A DNA stretch of 64,000 nucleotides from the NCBI RefSeq assembly GCF_011742925.1, contig NZ_WAEL01000005.1:62001-126000 (forward strand), given 5' to 3'. The position numbers and the translations under genes were made by a program. The notes under the pieces are model-generated. The model searched no databases. It was not told the origin of the DNA and saw nothing but the letters and a program-made list of their open reading frames with translations. Positions 8,869-17,051 of this stretch are shown here, piece after piece. Within the stretch, counting starts at the first letter, position 1. Each line of letters opens with the position of its first letter. This DNA is from Fibrivirga algicola (GTDB lineage Bacteria; Bacteroidota; Bacteroidia; Cytophagales; Spirosomataceae).

Positions 8869-8949
8869 AACTTCTGGCGTAGATTTAATTCTCTACCAAG
8901 TTACAAAGCGCTTCGGAATAGCTCTTGATTTCTTTCTTCAGTGGCTTGT

Positions 8950-9552
8950 CTAGTCCTGCGTAACCAGATTAGTGGCAGGCTGCGTATCGGTTTTCGCGAG
9001 TTTGGGTTTTTGGTATAATCGGTAAATACCCCAGGCTGTGCCCAGGCCCAGCAGTACGAAAATGACCAGTTTATCATGCTGGCGTATGTGGGCGTACACC
9101 TGCTCGGCGGCGTGCGCGATGCTATTGCCAGCCAGTGCCACCACAACCGCCCAAACGATTGCCCCGAGAGCGTTGATAAGCAGAAAACGGCTATTCGAAT
9201 AGCTGGCCAGGCCGAGCGATGCGGGAATGAATCCGCGCAGGCCATACAGCGCCCTGTAGCCAAATACCAGCCCCGATCCGTAGCGATGGAGCATGGTTTG
9301 TACGCGGCTAAACCGCTGTTGCCATTTAGGCCGCTTGGCAATGAAGCCCGACCCATATCGATGGCCGAGAAAAAAGCAGAGTTGGGCTACTGCAAAAGAA
9401 GAAAGAGCTGCCACACCGATCACGATCGGCAACGAAAAGTAGCCCCGGTGTGCCAGATAAGCAGCCATGATCAGAAAGGCTTCGCTTTCGATCATCACGC
9501 CTACGAACAGAATCGGATAGCCGTAGGTCAGCATGAGTTCCTGGAATGACAT
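8950..9552 (-). CDS. DedA-family membrane protein
   Basis: 200 aa. It contains the VTT/DedA core: an N-terminal re-entrant segment (YGYPILFVGVMIESEAFLIM), an F-F-L-G-H-R-Y-G motif, the conserved basic G-x-R-G-F-I-P segment (LYGLRGFIPASLGLASYSNS), and several hydrophobic helices. DedA proteins are lipid scramblase/flippase-like; bacterial members recycle undecaprenyl phosphate or affect membrane homeostasis. The C-terminal tail is basic and low in complexity. No linked gene indicates a specific substrate. Family confidence is high. Confidence 0.87.
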   Translation of the reverse strand: MSFQELMLTYGYPILFVGVMIESEAFLIMAAYLAHRGYFSLPIVIGVAALSSFAVAQLCFFLGHRYGSGFIAKRPKWQQRFSRVQTMLHRYGSGLVFGYRALYGLRGFIPASLGLASYSNSRFLLINALGAIVWAVVVALAGNSIAHAAEQVYAHIRQHDKLVIFVLLGLGTAWGIYRLYQKPKLAKTDTQPATNLVTQD

Positions 9553-9765
9553 AGCCGGATAAGTTTAGGTAAAGCGTATACCTAAAACCTACCCGTTTAA
9601 CCAGTGTTCAGTTACCTACTGAGTGGGAATTTTTTAGCCCATTGTGGCTTGACAACCAGCTTATTGTATGCCGTTTTATATAAGAAGGAACTCGCGAGCC
9701 GGTCCCATTGACGAGGTATTTCCGGCTATGCGAAGCCTACTATATACTACAGTAAGACAATGCCC

Positions 9766-11583
9766 TCAGAACCAGTCGCTATGCATATCCAGCGTGAGGT
9801 GATCGGTTGATTGGAGGCGCTGCGCCAGCGAAAGGGTTTTTACTAATTCGTATTCGTAGAAATAGCGGGCGGCCATGAGCTTACCGTTGTAGAACGCCTG
9901 ATTGTCGCCCTGAGCGGTAGGCAACGCGGCCTGCGCGACGGTGGCCTGCCGAAGCCACTGCCAGGCGAGGGTGACGATACCGAAAAATTCGAGATACAGT
10001 GTGGCGTCGGCCAGGAAAACGGCGGGATCGGCGGCGAGGCTCAGCAGGTACGTAGTCACCTTTGTGAGCCGGTTGATTGCCTCGCCCAACTGGCTGGCCA
10101 GCTGACTCAATGCTGGGTACGTTGTGGCCTCAGTCATGGCCTTCTGCATCTCGGCGATAAGCAGTTGAACACCTTTACCGCCGTGCAACGTTACCTTCCG
10201 GCCTAATAAATCGAGGCCGTGAATACCCGTGGTGCCTTCGTGGATGGGGTGAATGCGGGCTTCGCGGTAAAACTGCTCTACCGGAAAGTCAGTGGTGTAG
10301 CCCGCCCCACCCAGGATCTGCACGGCCGCGCTGGTGGTGAGGCAACCCATTTCCGACGGATACGATTTGGCAATGGGTGTCAGCAGGTCGAGTAAGATGG
10401 CGGCGTTTTGGGCCGCTACGCCGTCGCCAGCATGGGCCACGTCGGCGTAGTAGCTGCATTGCAACAGTAACCCCAGCGATCCTTCCAGCACCGATTTCTG
10501 AAATAACAGCATACGGCGCACGTCGGCGTGACGGATGATCGGCACTTGCGGACTACCGGTCACCTTTTCGGCGATAGGCCGCCCCTGTGGCCGTTCGCGG
10601 GCATAAGCCAGCGAGGCATAATAGGCGGCGGTGCCGATAGATACGGCATTCATACCCACGCCCACGCGTGCCTCGTTCATCATCTGGAACATGTAGCGCA
10701 GTCCCTGATGCGGTTCACCCACGAGGTACCCAATGGCGCCTTCACCCGACCCGATCATCAGGTGGGCGATAGGCGCGCCTTTGTAGCCCATCTTATGGTA
10801 CATACCCGCCGTTTGCACGTCATTATCGACTAGCTGATTCGTCGTTGAGAGTGTGTCAGTTGTGCGTTGGCCCCAGGTTGACAGACGTTTCTGAGGTACA
10901 GCGAACAGCGAGATGCCTTTTGCGCCGGCGGGGCCGCCTTTGATCTTGGCCAGCATCAGGTGCACCACGTTTTCGCACGCATCGTGATCGCCCGCCGAGA
11001 TGTAAATTTTCTGCCCCCGAATGCGGTATTGGCCCGGTACGTCGGTGGGTTCGGCAGCGGTTATCATGTCGGAGAGCGACGATCCGGCATCGGGTTCGGT
11101 CAGGGCCATGGTGCCCTGCCAGCGACCGGCGTACATCATGGGCGTGAACCAATCGACCAGTTCCTTTGAGCCAAAGGAGCGCAGCAGATTGGCCGCACCG
11201 GTGGTCAGGAACGGGAATACGCTCGACGAATAATTAGCTGCGCCGAAAATAAACGTGGCTGCATTCATGATCGTGGCCGGGAGTTGCTGCCCACCCTCGT
11301 CGTAATCAAACGGGGCGTTGATCCAGCCATCGTCGCCGAACCGACGGATAATGGCCCCCATCTGCGGGTGTACCCTGATTTTCCCGTCGACGAGTTGCGG
11401 CTCCTCGCGGTCCATCACGGTCAACAACGGTCGAAGCAGGGTTTCGCTGATCTGACCGGCTGCATCCAGCACCATATCGAACGAGGTTCGGTCATGGTCG
11501 GCAAAGCGGGGTAGTTGGGTTAGTTGGTCGGCCTGAATGACTTCATACAGGTGAAACCGAAGGTCGCGGGGCGAATAGAACAT
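9766..11583 (-). CDS. Acyl-CoA dehydrogenase (long form)
   Basis: 605 aa, longer than classic ACADs (about 380-400), as in the FadE5-like group with an extra C-terminal helical region. Recognisable parts are GTMALTEPDAGSSLSDM (FAD/substrate loop), GQKIYISAGDHD, KMGYKGAPIAHLMIG, the VGVGMNAVSIGTAAYYASL helix, and QILGGAGYTTDFPVEQFYREARI, followed by IHEGTTGIHGLDLLGRK near the FAD-contact end. It catalyses alpha,beta-desaturation of acyl-CoA thioesters with FAD and passes electrons to ETF. Chain-length preference cannot be read. It is downstream of rpiB on the same strand, but a hairpin lies between them, so co-transcription is doubtful. Confidence 0.9.
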   Translation of the reverse strand: MFYSPRDLRFHLYEVIQADQLTQLPRFADHDRTSFDMVLDAAGQISETLLRPLLTVMDREEPQLVDGKIRVHPQMGAIIRRFGDDGWINAPFDYDEGGQQLPATIMNAATFIFGAANYSSSVFPFLTTGAANLLRSFGSKELVDWFTPMMYAGRWQGTMALTEPDAGSSLSDMITAAEPTDVPGQYRIRGQKIYISAGDHDACENVVHLMLAKIKGGPAGAKGISLFAVPQKRLSTWGQRTTDTLSTTNQLVDNDVQTAGMYHKMGYKGAPIAHLMIGSGEGAIGYLVGEPHQGLRYMFQMMNEARVGVGMNAVSIGTAAYYASLAYARERPQGRPIAEKVTGSPQVPIIRHADVRRMLLFQKSVLEGSLGLLLQCSYYADVAHAGDGVAAQNAAILLDLLTPIAKSYPSEMGCLTTSAAVQILGGAGYTTDFPVEQFYREARIHPIHEGTTGIHGLDLLGRKVTLHGGKGVQLLIAEMQKAMTEATTYPALSQLASQLGEAINRLTKVTTYLLSLAADPAVFLADATLYLEFFGIVTLAWQWLRQATVAQAALPTAQGDNQAFYNGKLMAARYFYEYELVKTLSLAQRLQSTDHLTLDMHSDWF

Positions 11584-11591
11584 AAAAAAGT

Positions 11592-11661
11592 CCGCTGTCC
11601 TCTGTTGCGCTGCTCAGTTACAACTAGGTACGTTAGCGGAGCAACAGAAGACAGAGGCCTT
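11592..11661 (-). terminator. Imperfect hairpin between rpiB and the acyl-CoA dehydrogenase
   Basis: The arm CCTCTGTTGC lies inside a 25-base segment whose partner near 11636-11661 matches at about 20 positions. It lies 5 bases past the rpiB stop on the minus strand and probably ends that transcript. There is no clear T tract. Confidence 0.4.
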
Positions 11662-11666
11662 GAAAG

Positions 11667-12095
11667 TTACAAATCGAGTTTCTCAATCCGTGCCTGGTGG
11701 CGACCGCCTTCGAAAGGGGTGCTGATGAAAATATCGACGATGAGCAGCGCAAGGTCTTCGGGAATCTGGCGGGCGCCCATCGACAGTACATTGGCGTCGT
11801 TGTGTTCGCGGGTAAGGCGGGCGGTTTCTTCGCTCCAGCATAAGCCGCAACGGATGCCTTTAAGGCGGTTGGCCGTCATGGCCTCGCCGTTGCCAGAACC
11901 ACCAAAAACGATGGCCCGTTCGGCTTCGCCGTCAAGTACAGCCTGGGCGGCAGGCCGGATATAGTCAGGATAATCGACGGGGTCGGGCGAGTACGTGCCT
12001 TTGTCGATAACGGTGTGGCCAGCCTGCGTCAGGTGGGCTTTTACCAGTTCTTTGTAGGTGAAACCGGCGTGGTCGGTGCCGAGTGCAATGATCAT
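11667..12095 (-). CDS. rpiB: Ribose-5-phosphate isomerase B
   Basis: 142 aa from the ATG at 12095 (MIIALGTDHAGF), the typical RpiB start. A longer frame to 12152 would run into the hairpin and upstream of the predicted transcription start. RpiB interconverts ribose 5-phosphate and ribulose 5-phosphate in the pentose phosphate pathway. The phosphate-binding N terminus (GTDHAG), DYPDY, and the loop FGGSGNGEAM are present. The usual catalytic Cys of E. coli-type enzymes (CGTGIG) is replaced by Gly, and E71 of GGSGNGE is in the position of the catalytic Glu of the mycobacterial-type enzymes. His/Arg residues in TREHNDAN and GRHQAR complete the site. LacA/B is an alternative, but no galactose 6-phosphate genes are nearby. 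Confidence 0.9.
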   Translation of the reverse strand: MIIALGTDHAGFTYKELVKAHLTQAGHTVIDKGTYSPDPVDYPDYIRPAAQAVLDGEAERAIVFGGSGNGEAMTANRLKGIRCGLCWSEETARLTREHNDANVLSMGARQIPEDLALLIVDIFISTPFEGGRHQARIEKLDL

Positions 12096-12130
12096 AACAA
12101 ACTGCTTTTTACAGCCTGCAAGGTACGGCG

Positions 12131-12159
12131 CAAATTTAGTTTCAGGTGCCAAGTTTCAA
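12131..12159 (-). promoter_or_regulatory. Promoter of rpiB
   Basis: On the minus strand, TTG (12159-12157), an 18-base spacer and an exact TAnnTTTG (TAAATTTG, 12138-12131). The start would be near 12125, leaving a leader of about 30 bases. The -33 element lies inside the left arm of the hairpin that follows susD. Confidence 0.65.
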
Positions 12160-12206
12160 GTGCGCTGCCCAGGAACGGTTGGTGGATGAGCAGCGCACTT
12201 GAAACT
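12152..12206 (-). terminator. Hairpin after the SusD gene
   Basis: Perfect 17-bp arms (12152-12168 and 12190-12206) around a 21-base loop, starting 5 bases after the SusD stop codon. It overlaps the rpiB promoter. Confidence 0.55.
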
Positions 12207-12211
12207 ACTGT

Positions 12212-13528
12212 CTACAGCGTCGGATCGGCCGGCGTGCTGGTATTGTTATCGCGTTCGGTACGCGGATACGGGAAAAAATTCCGATTCCGTTCAGCTCCAG
12301 TTATGCCCGCACCGGGCCGACCGAACCGGCGGCTATCTTCAAGGCGGAATCCCTGAAAGGCTAGCTCAACAAGACGGTTCTTGTAGATGTCGAGCAAAAC
12401 ATCAGCGGCGGTGGCTGACCCCGAATAAGCGGGCAAGGCGGCACCCAGACCGAACACATCAGCCGTGGCCACTTTGGTACGTACCCGGTTCAACTGCGTT
12501 ATGGCGTTGGTCAGATCGTTTTTCCGGGCATAGGCTTCTGCCTGAATCAATATGATTTCGCCCGGTACGTATACCGGAATGGCCGCGGTGTTGGCAGTGT
12601 AATAGGCCGTAGCTACCACCGGCGTAACGGCCGTATTGCTGCTCGTTCGGGTCAGAAACGTGAGTCGCTTATCGGCAGGGTCAGGCGCCAACGTACCCGA
12701 GATGCCGAGGTTAGCATTGGTGGGCTGAAATACATTCAGGTTGCCAAACGTGTAATCGAACAGTGGATTGCGGGTGTTATCGTCGAAATTAAAGACCGAC
12801 CGGCTGCTCAGATTAACTTTAGCGGCGGCAGTAAGGGCTTTGTCGTAATCACCTGCGAACAAGGCATAGCGGGCAATTAACGCCTGAATGGTGTTCGGAA
12901 TATCGATGCCCGGCACCACCTTATTGGTGAAATTAGCCGAGACGGGCGTAGCCGCCACCTGCGTAGCGGCCGTTTCCAGAGTTTTGATGGCTTCCTGTAA
13001 AACCTGAGTCCGGGCCACAAATGGTGCGTTGGTACCCGTCGTGATTGGTGATTGCTCGAAGAACTGAGCTAACGTACCCAGCGAGAGCGCCCGGAAGATC
13101 GACGCGTAGCCTACGATACCACTTTTTGTACCAGGGTCATTATCGACCACCGCCGTGTTGGCCAGGATCAGTTCAGCGTTGGCCCGCACCAGATGTGACT
13201 GCGTCCAGAGGTTACGTACAACCGCGTTTCCGTTGTTCACCGTGCCGCCGCCGGTAGCCAGGTTCGCTTCCTCAATGTTGCCGACGTTCAACACGCTCAG
13301 TTCACGAGTGGTAAGCCCACCACCCGCCGTGGCGTTATACAGAACGCTCAACGCGCCACCAGTGGTGTAGCGGTATTGCAACCCATTGGCCAATGTGATC
13401 AACCCATCGGGTGAGCTCACCGCCTGCGACTGACTAATCGAACTGGGATTTAGGTATTCGGGCGATTGGCAACCCATCTGCGACAGGCCCACCGCCAGTA
13501 GGGTGGTAAGAATGAGGTATCGTTTCAT
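12212..13528 (-). CDS. SusD/RagB-like nutrient-binding lipoprotein
   Basis: 438 aa from the ATG at 13528 (MKRYLILTTLLAVGLSQMGC). An ATG 21 bases upstream is also in frame. The signal ends at a lipobox-like SQMGC, so the protein is expected to be lipidated and placed at the outer membrane. The C terminus has family hallmarks: EIILIQAEAYARKNDLTNAI (TPR-like helices), LNRVRTKV, YKNRLVELAFQGFRLEDSRR and a final FFPYPRTERDNN. SusD proteins cap the SusC channel and bind glycans or peptides. The gene follows susC with a 70-base gap. The ligand cannot be deduced, since no glycoside hydrolase is adjacent; the M16 peptidase upstream hints weakly at peptides. Confidence 0.9.
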   Translation of the reverse strand: MKRYLILTTLLAVGLSQMGCQSPEYLNPSSISQSQAVSSPDGLITLANGLQYRYTTGGALSVLYNATAGGGLTTRELSVLNVGNIEEANLATGGGTVNNGNAVVRNLWTQSHLVRANAELILANTAVVDNDPGTKSGIVGYASIFRALSLGTLAQFFEQSPITTGTNAPFVARTQVLQEAIKTLETAATQVAATPVSANFTNKVVPGIDIPNTIQALIARYALFAGDYDKALTAAAKVNLSSRSVFNFDDNTRNPLFDYTFGNLNVFQPTNANLGISGTLAPDPADKRLTFLTRTSSNTAVTPVVATAYYTANTAAIPVYVPGEIILIQAEAYARKNDLTNAITQLNRVRTKVATADVFGLGAALPAYSGSATAADVLLDIYKNRLVELAFQGFRLEDSRRFGRPGAGITGAERNRNFFPYPRTERDNNTSTPADPTL

Positions 13529-13598
13529 TATGAAGGTGTTTGCCTTCACCCCTGGCCCACTTTCTTATGGCAAAGAGAGGGGACGGGGGTGAGGGGGG

Positions 13599-16500
13599 TT
13601 AGAATGATGCCGTCAATTTAAGCTGGTAGGTACGTGGGATGGGTACGTTGCCGAAGTCGACACCACGGATCAGGTCGTTGTTACCACCAGCGTTGGTTTC
13701 AGGGTCGAAACCGGTGTACTTATCCCATGAATACAGGTTGCGGCCAATCAGGGCCACATTCAGGCTGCGGATCGCTTTGGTAAAGGTTGGCAATGCGTAG
13801 CTAAGCGCCACTTCACGCAGTTTAGTGTACGAGCCCGGATCAACACGGAACTCCTGCGTGTTATAAATGCCGAAGATGTAGCCGCGTGGTAGTTCGCCCC
13901 GTAATTCGCGCTCGGCAAAATCGCCAAGACCCACGCCCTGCCGGGTACGTTTGTCGGCGTTGAACACATCAACACCCTGAACGGCGTCGAGCAATACGTG
14001 GAGATTCAGCTTCTTGTAGGTCAGGTTGGTGCTGAACGAGCCCGTCCACTTCGGATTTGGGTTACCGATAATCACGTTGGCCAGGGGCTTGGTGACATCG
14101 AATGTGCCGTCTGCATTACGGGCTGGCACAAAATCAATCGAACCGGTTGCCTGTTGCGAAGCCCGTTCCGACTGCGGGAAACCAGACGACGTCAGAATCA
14201 GTGATCCGTCGGCATTACGTGCGTAGGCCGTACCGAAGAATACACCAACGGGCTGGTTCAGCAGGAGGCGAACCGGCGCACCAGATACCACTTCAGCCCC
14301 CACGTCAACTACCGTCAGGCCACCCAGATCGGTCACTTTGTTTCGGTTCTGGTTGTAGATTACCGTGAAATCCCAGCTAAAATCTTTGGTCTTGATGGGC
14401 TGCACATCCAATGAAACTTCGAAGCCGGTATTCTGCATTGCCCCCACGTTGTTCAGAATGCTGGTACCGCCCGTTGATGGGGCCAGCGTACGGTTCACAA
14501 TCAGGTTACTGATTTTCTGCTGATAGGCCGTGATACCTAGGTTGATTTTGCCATTGAGCAGCCCTAGATCAACACCTCCTTCCAGTTCAGCCATGCGCTC
14601 GGGCTGTACCTCCGGGTTGGCCAGCTGTGTGCCGGGCGTGATCGTATTCCTTCCCAGGAAACCAACGGGATTGAACTGGTAGAAACGGGCGTATGACCCA
14701 ATCCCCGACAGGTTACCGGCCTCGCCATAACTGGCCCGGAGCTTCACGCTGTTCAGCGTTCTGCCAATGCCCGCACTCTTCCAGAAGTCCAGATCCGACA
14801 GGATGAACGACCCGCTTACTTTTGGGTAAAACTGGTTGGTTTGCGTAGGCGAGAATTTACTTGACTGGTCGCGGCGGATAGCTCCCGTCAGAAAAGCCAG
14901 ATTTTTGTAGCCGATCGTGGCCTGACCAAATAAGCCGGCCAGCGCATACCGATCCAACCCGTAGCCCAACCCATAGGTTGTATTGCTGGTGCCACTTACC
15001 GTTTCGATAAACGGTGATAGATTCTGCCCACTTAATGTGGTATAATCAGACTGGAAATACTGGTAGCTATAACCAGCAATGGCGTTCAATTTAAAATCCT
15101 CTCCGAATAGCGTCTGGTACGAGACGTTCAGGTCATTGTTGAACTGCATCACCATGTTGGTGGCGTTGGCCGCGTAACCTTGCGGGTACCGCGCCGCTGG
15201 CAAACCAGCTACGGCCTGGTAGGGATAGGGCCGGATGTAGTTTTTGCCCAGTTGCGAGTAGGAGTCGACACCGGCGATGTAATCGACGGTTAGGCCTTTG
15301 AGGGGCGTCAGGTTCAGTTGTACACTACCGATTGTCCGGCTCACTTGCTGCGAGAACTTCATGTCTTCGATGGTCGAGAGCGGGTTTACGCGGGTGGGTT
15401 CAACGGCGAGCAGGTTACCGGCGGCATCGCGCTGGGTGATGTCGTAGATGTTATTGGTGATGTTTACCGCGTTGATGGGGCTGTAGAACACGTTGCCATT
15501 GGCTTTCTCATTCGAGAGGCTGTTGGCGTAGCTCAGGCCAACGGTCACTTTGGCCCAGTTGGTCAGGCGTTGGTCGACGCGGGCCCGAAGGCTGTAACGC
15601 GTAAAGTCGGTGCCCTTAATGATGCCCTGATTCTTCAGATACCCTAGCGATACGTAATACTGTGTGTTGTCGTTTCCGCCGTTGACTGATAGGTTGTTAT
15701 CGGTGCCGGTGCCTGTCCGGAAAATCTGGTCGAAATAGTTGTAGCGGGTTACGTCTACGAGGTTTGTGGCCAACGGGGTAGTGGCGCCATCGCGGAAAAT
15801 GCCGACGGTAGTAGTGCCGGGGTTCGCGGCGATCTGGGCGGCCGAAATGGCACCGATAGGGTAGAGGCGCAGGCCCGTAAAGCCGAACTGCTTACCGTAG
15901 GTGTTGACGGGTACCATCTTCCGCAACTCGTTGACGTTGAACGAGGTCGAGAAACTTACCTGTGGTTTGCCACTCGTGCCGCGCTTAGTCGTGATGATCA
16001 CCACCCCGTTGGCGGCCCGTGAGCCATACTGCGCTGCTGCTGCCGCTCCATTGATGACGTTCAGCGTGGCAATATCGTCGGGGTTAATGTCCGACAGGCG
16101 GTTTTGTCCCACGTTCGAGGTGCCTACGTCGTTGGCCAGCGCTATCTGCGACACGTTCGTGCTGGCATTGCTAACAATGACACCGTCGATGATGTAGAGC
16201 GGATCAGATGAGCCCGCCAGCGATTTGATACCGCGTAGACGAATGGTGATGCCCCCCGCCGGATCGCCGGAATTCTGCGTAATCTGCGCACCGGGAACCT
16301 TGCCCTGAAGCGAATTGATCAGGTTGCCCGATCCAGACTGAACCAGGTCTGCCGCCCGAACTGTGCTAATGGCGTTGCCCAGTTCCCGTTTTGGAGCCGA
16401 TAGCGTTGACCCCGTCACGACCACCTCATCGAGGTTCGTTGGGGCCGCCTTGACGGTAACGTTCAGGGTAATCTGCTCAGATGTACCAAGGGTAATCTCC

Positions 16501-16793
16501 TGGCGAGCCGTTTCGTAGCCAATGGCTGAAATGACCAGGGTTGCAGGGCCAGGTTTCACTGTAGCGGTGAGCGTATAGTTGCCATCAGCGTCAGACGAAG
16601 TACCGATGGTCGTTCCGGCAATGAGTAGTGTAGCGCCAGGCAGACCCTGTCCGTTGTCTTCAATCACACGACCTTTAATGGTGTAGCGGGTTGGCGATTG
16701 GGCCACCGCGCTCAGGGTTGCTACCCAAAAGCAGAGCAACCACAGTAGGCTCTGGGTAAGCAGAGGCCTGGAGAGTGTATACAGTTTGTCCAT
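13599..16793 (-). CDS. SusC/RagA-type TonB-linked outer membrane transporter
   Basis: 1064 aa from the ATG at 16793 (MDKLYTLSRPLLTQSLLWLL), which gives a signal peptide ending at AVAQS. A longer frame to 16925 adds 44 implausible residues. Domain order: CarboxypepD_reg (about 30-120, GRVIEDNGQGLPGATLLI), a plug domain with LDEVVVTG, the Sus-specific DPLYIIDGV and SDINPDDIATLNVINGAAAAAQYGSRAANGVVIITTKRG, then a 22-strand-type barrel ending in ...YQLKLTASF with a terminal Phe. It forms the TonB-driven channel of the SusCD pair and is first in the operon. No sigma/anti-sigma pair sits next to it, so regulation is not evident. Confidence 0.93.
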   Translation of the reverse strand: MDKLYTLSRPLLTQSLLWLLCFWVATLSAVAQSPTRYTIKGRVIEDNGQGLPGATLLIAGTTIGTSSDADGNYTLTATVKPGPATLVISAIGYETARQEITLGTSEQITLNVTVKAAPTNLDEVVVTGSTLSAPKRELGNAISTVRAADLVQSGSGNLINSLQGKVPGAQITQNSGDPAGGITIRLRGIKSLAGSSDPLYIIDGVIVSNASTNVSQIALANDVGTSNVGQNRLSDINPDDIATLNVINGAAAAAQYGSRAANGVVIITTKRGTSGKPQVSFSTSFNVNELRKMVPVNTYGKQFGFTGLRLYPIGAISAAQIAANPGTTTVGIFRDGATTPLATNLVDVTRYNYFDQIFRTGTGTDNNLSVNGGNDNTQYYVSLGYLKNQGIIKGTDFTRYSLRARVDQRLTNWAKVTVGLSYANSLSNEKANGNVFYSPINAVNITNNIYDITQRDAAGNLLAVEPTRVNPLSTIEDMKFSQQVSRTIGSVQLNLTPLKGLTVDYIAGVDSYSQLGKNYIRPYPYQAVAGLPAARYPQGYAANATNMVMQFNNDLNVSYQTLFGEDFKLNAIAGYSYQYFQSDYTTLSGQNLSPFIETVSGTSNTTYGLGYGLDRYALAGLFGQATIGYKNLAFLTGAIRRDQSSKFSPTQTNQFYPKVSGSFILSDLDFWKSAGIGRTLNSVKLRASYGEAGNLSGIGSYARFYQFNPVGFLGRNTITPGTQLANPEVQPERMAELEGGVDLGLLNGKINLGITAYQQKISNLIVNRTLAPSTGGTSILNNVGAMQNTGFEVSLDVQPIKTKDFSWDFTVIYNQNRNKVTDLGGLTVVDVGAEVVSGAPVRLLLNQPVGVFFGTAYARNADGSLILTSSGFPQSERASQQATGSIDFVPARNADGTFDVTKPLANVIIGNPNPKWTGSFSTNLTYKKLNLHVLLDAVQGVDVFNADKRTRQGVGLGDFAERELRGELPRGYIFGIYNTQEFRVDPGSYTKLREVALSYALPTFTKAIRSLNVALIGRNLYSWDKYTGFDPETNAGGNNDLIRGVDFGNVPIPRTYQLKLTASF

Positions 16794-16977
16794 TGGCGAA
16801 ATGGGAAAGAGGTAAGTACTGAGGCTAAAATACGCGTGAACAGGCAATCCGCGACCGACTATCGTACAAAAGGCAGGTACGTTATATGATGGGGTTGTTC
16901 GTATAGTAGTATACAGACATGGCATATGATTTATTGGCTATACTAGTAACGCCTGCTGTTGAACCAGGTACTCAAAA

Positions 16978-17025
16978 GCCGACGCGCCTACACAGCCAGC
17001 TAGTCGGCAGTATAGGCGCGTCGGC
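16978..17025 (-). terminator. Hairpin after the M16 peptidase gene
   Basis: GCCGACGCGCCTA (16978-16990) and its exact reverse complement (17013-17025) form a 13-bp GC-rich stem, about 27 bases after the M16 stop on the minus strand. No T tract. Confidence 0.5.
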
Positions 17026-17051
17026 CTCGTAATCAATGGACAGAATAGCCG

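Noticed and set aside
8901-9356. Minus-strand frame of 151 codons within the DedA gene
   Set aside because: It overlaps DedA in another frame; DedA matches a known family throughout.
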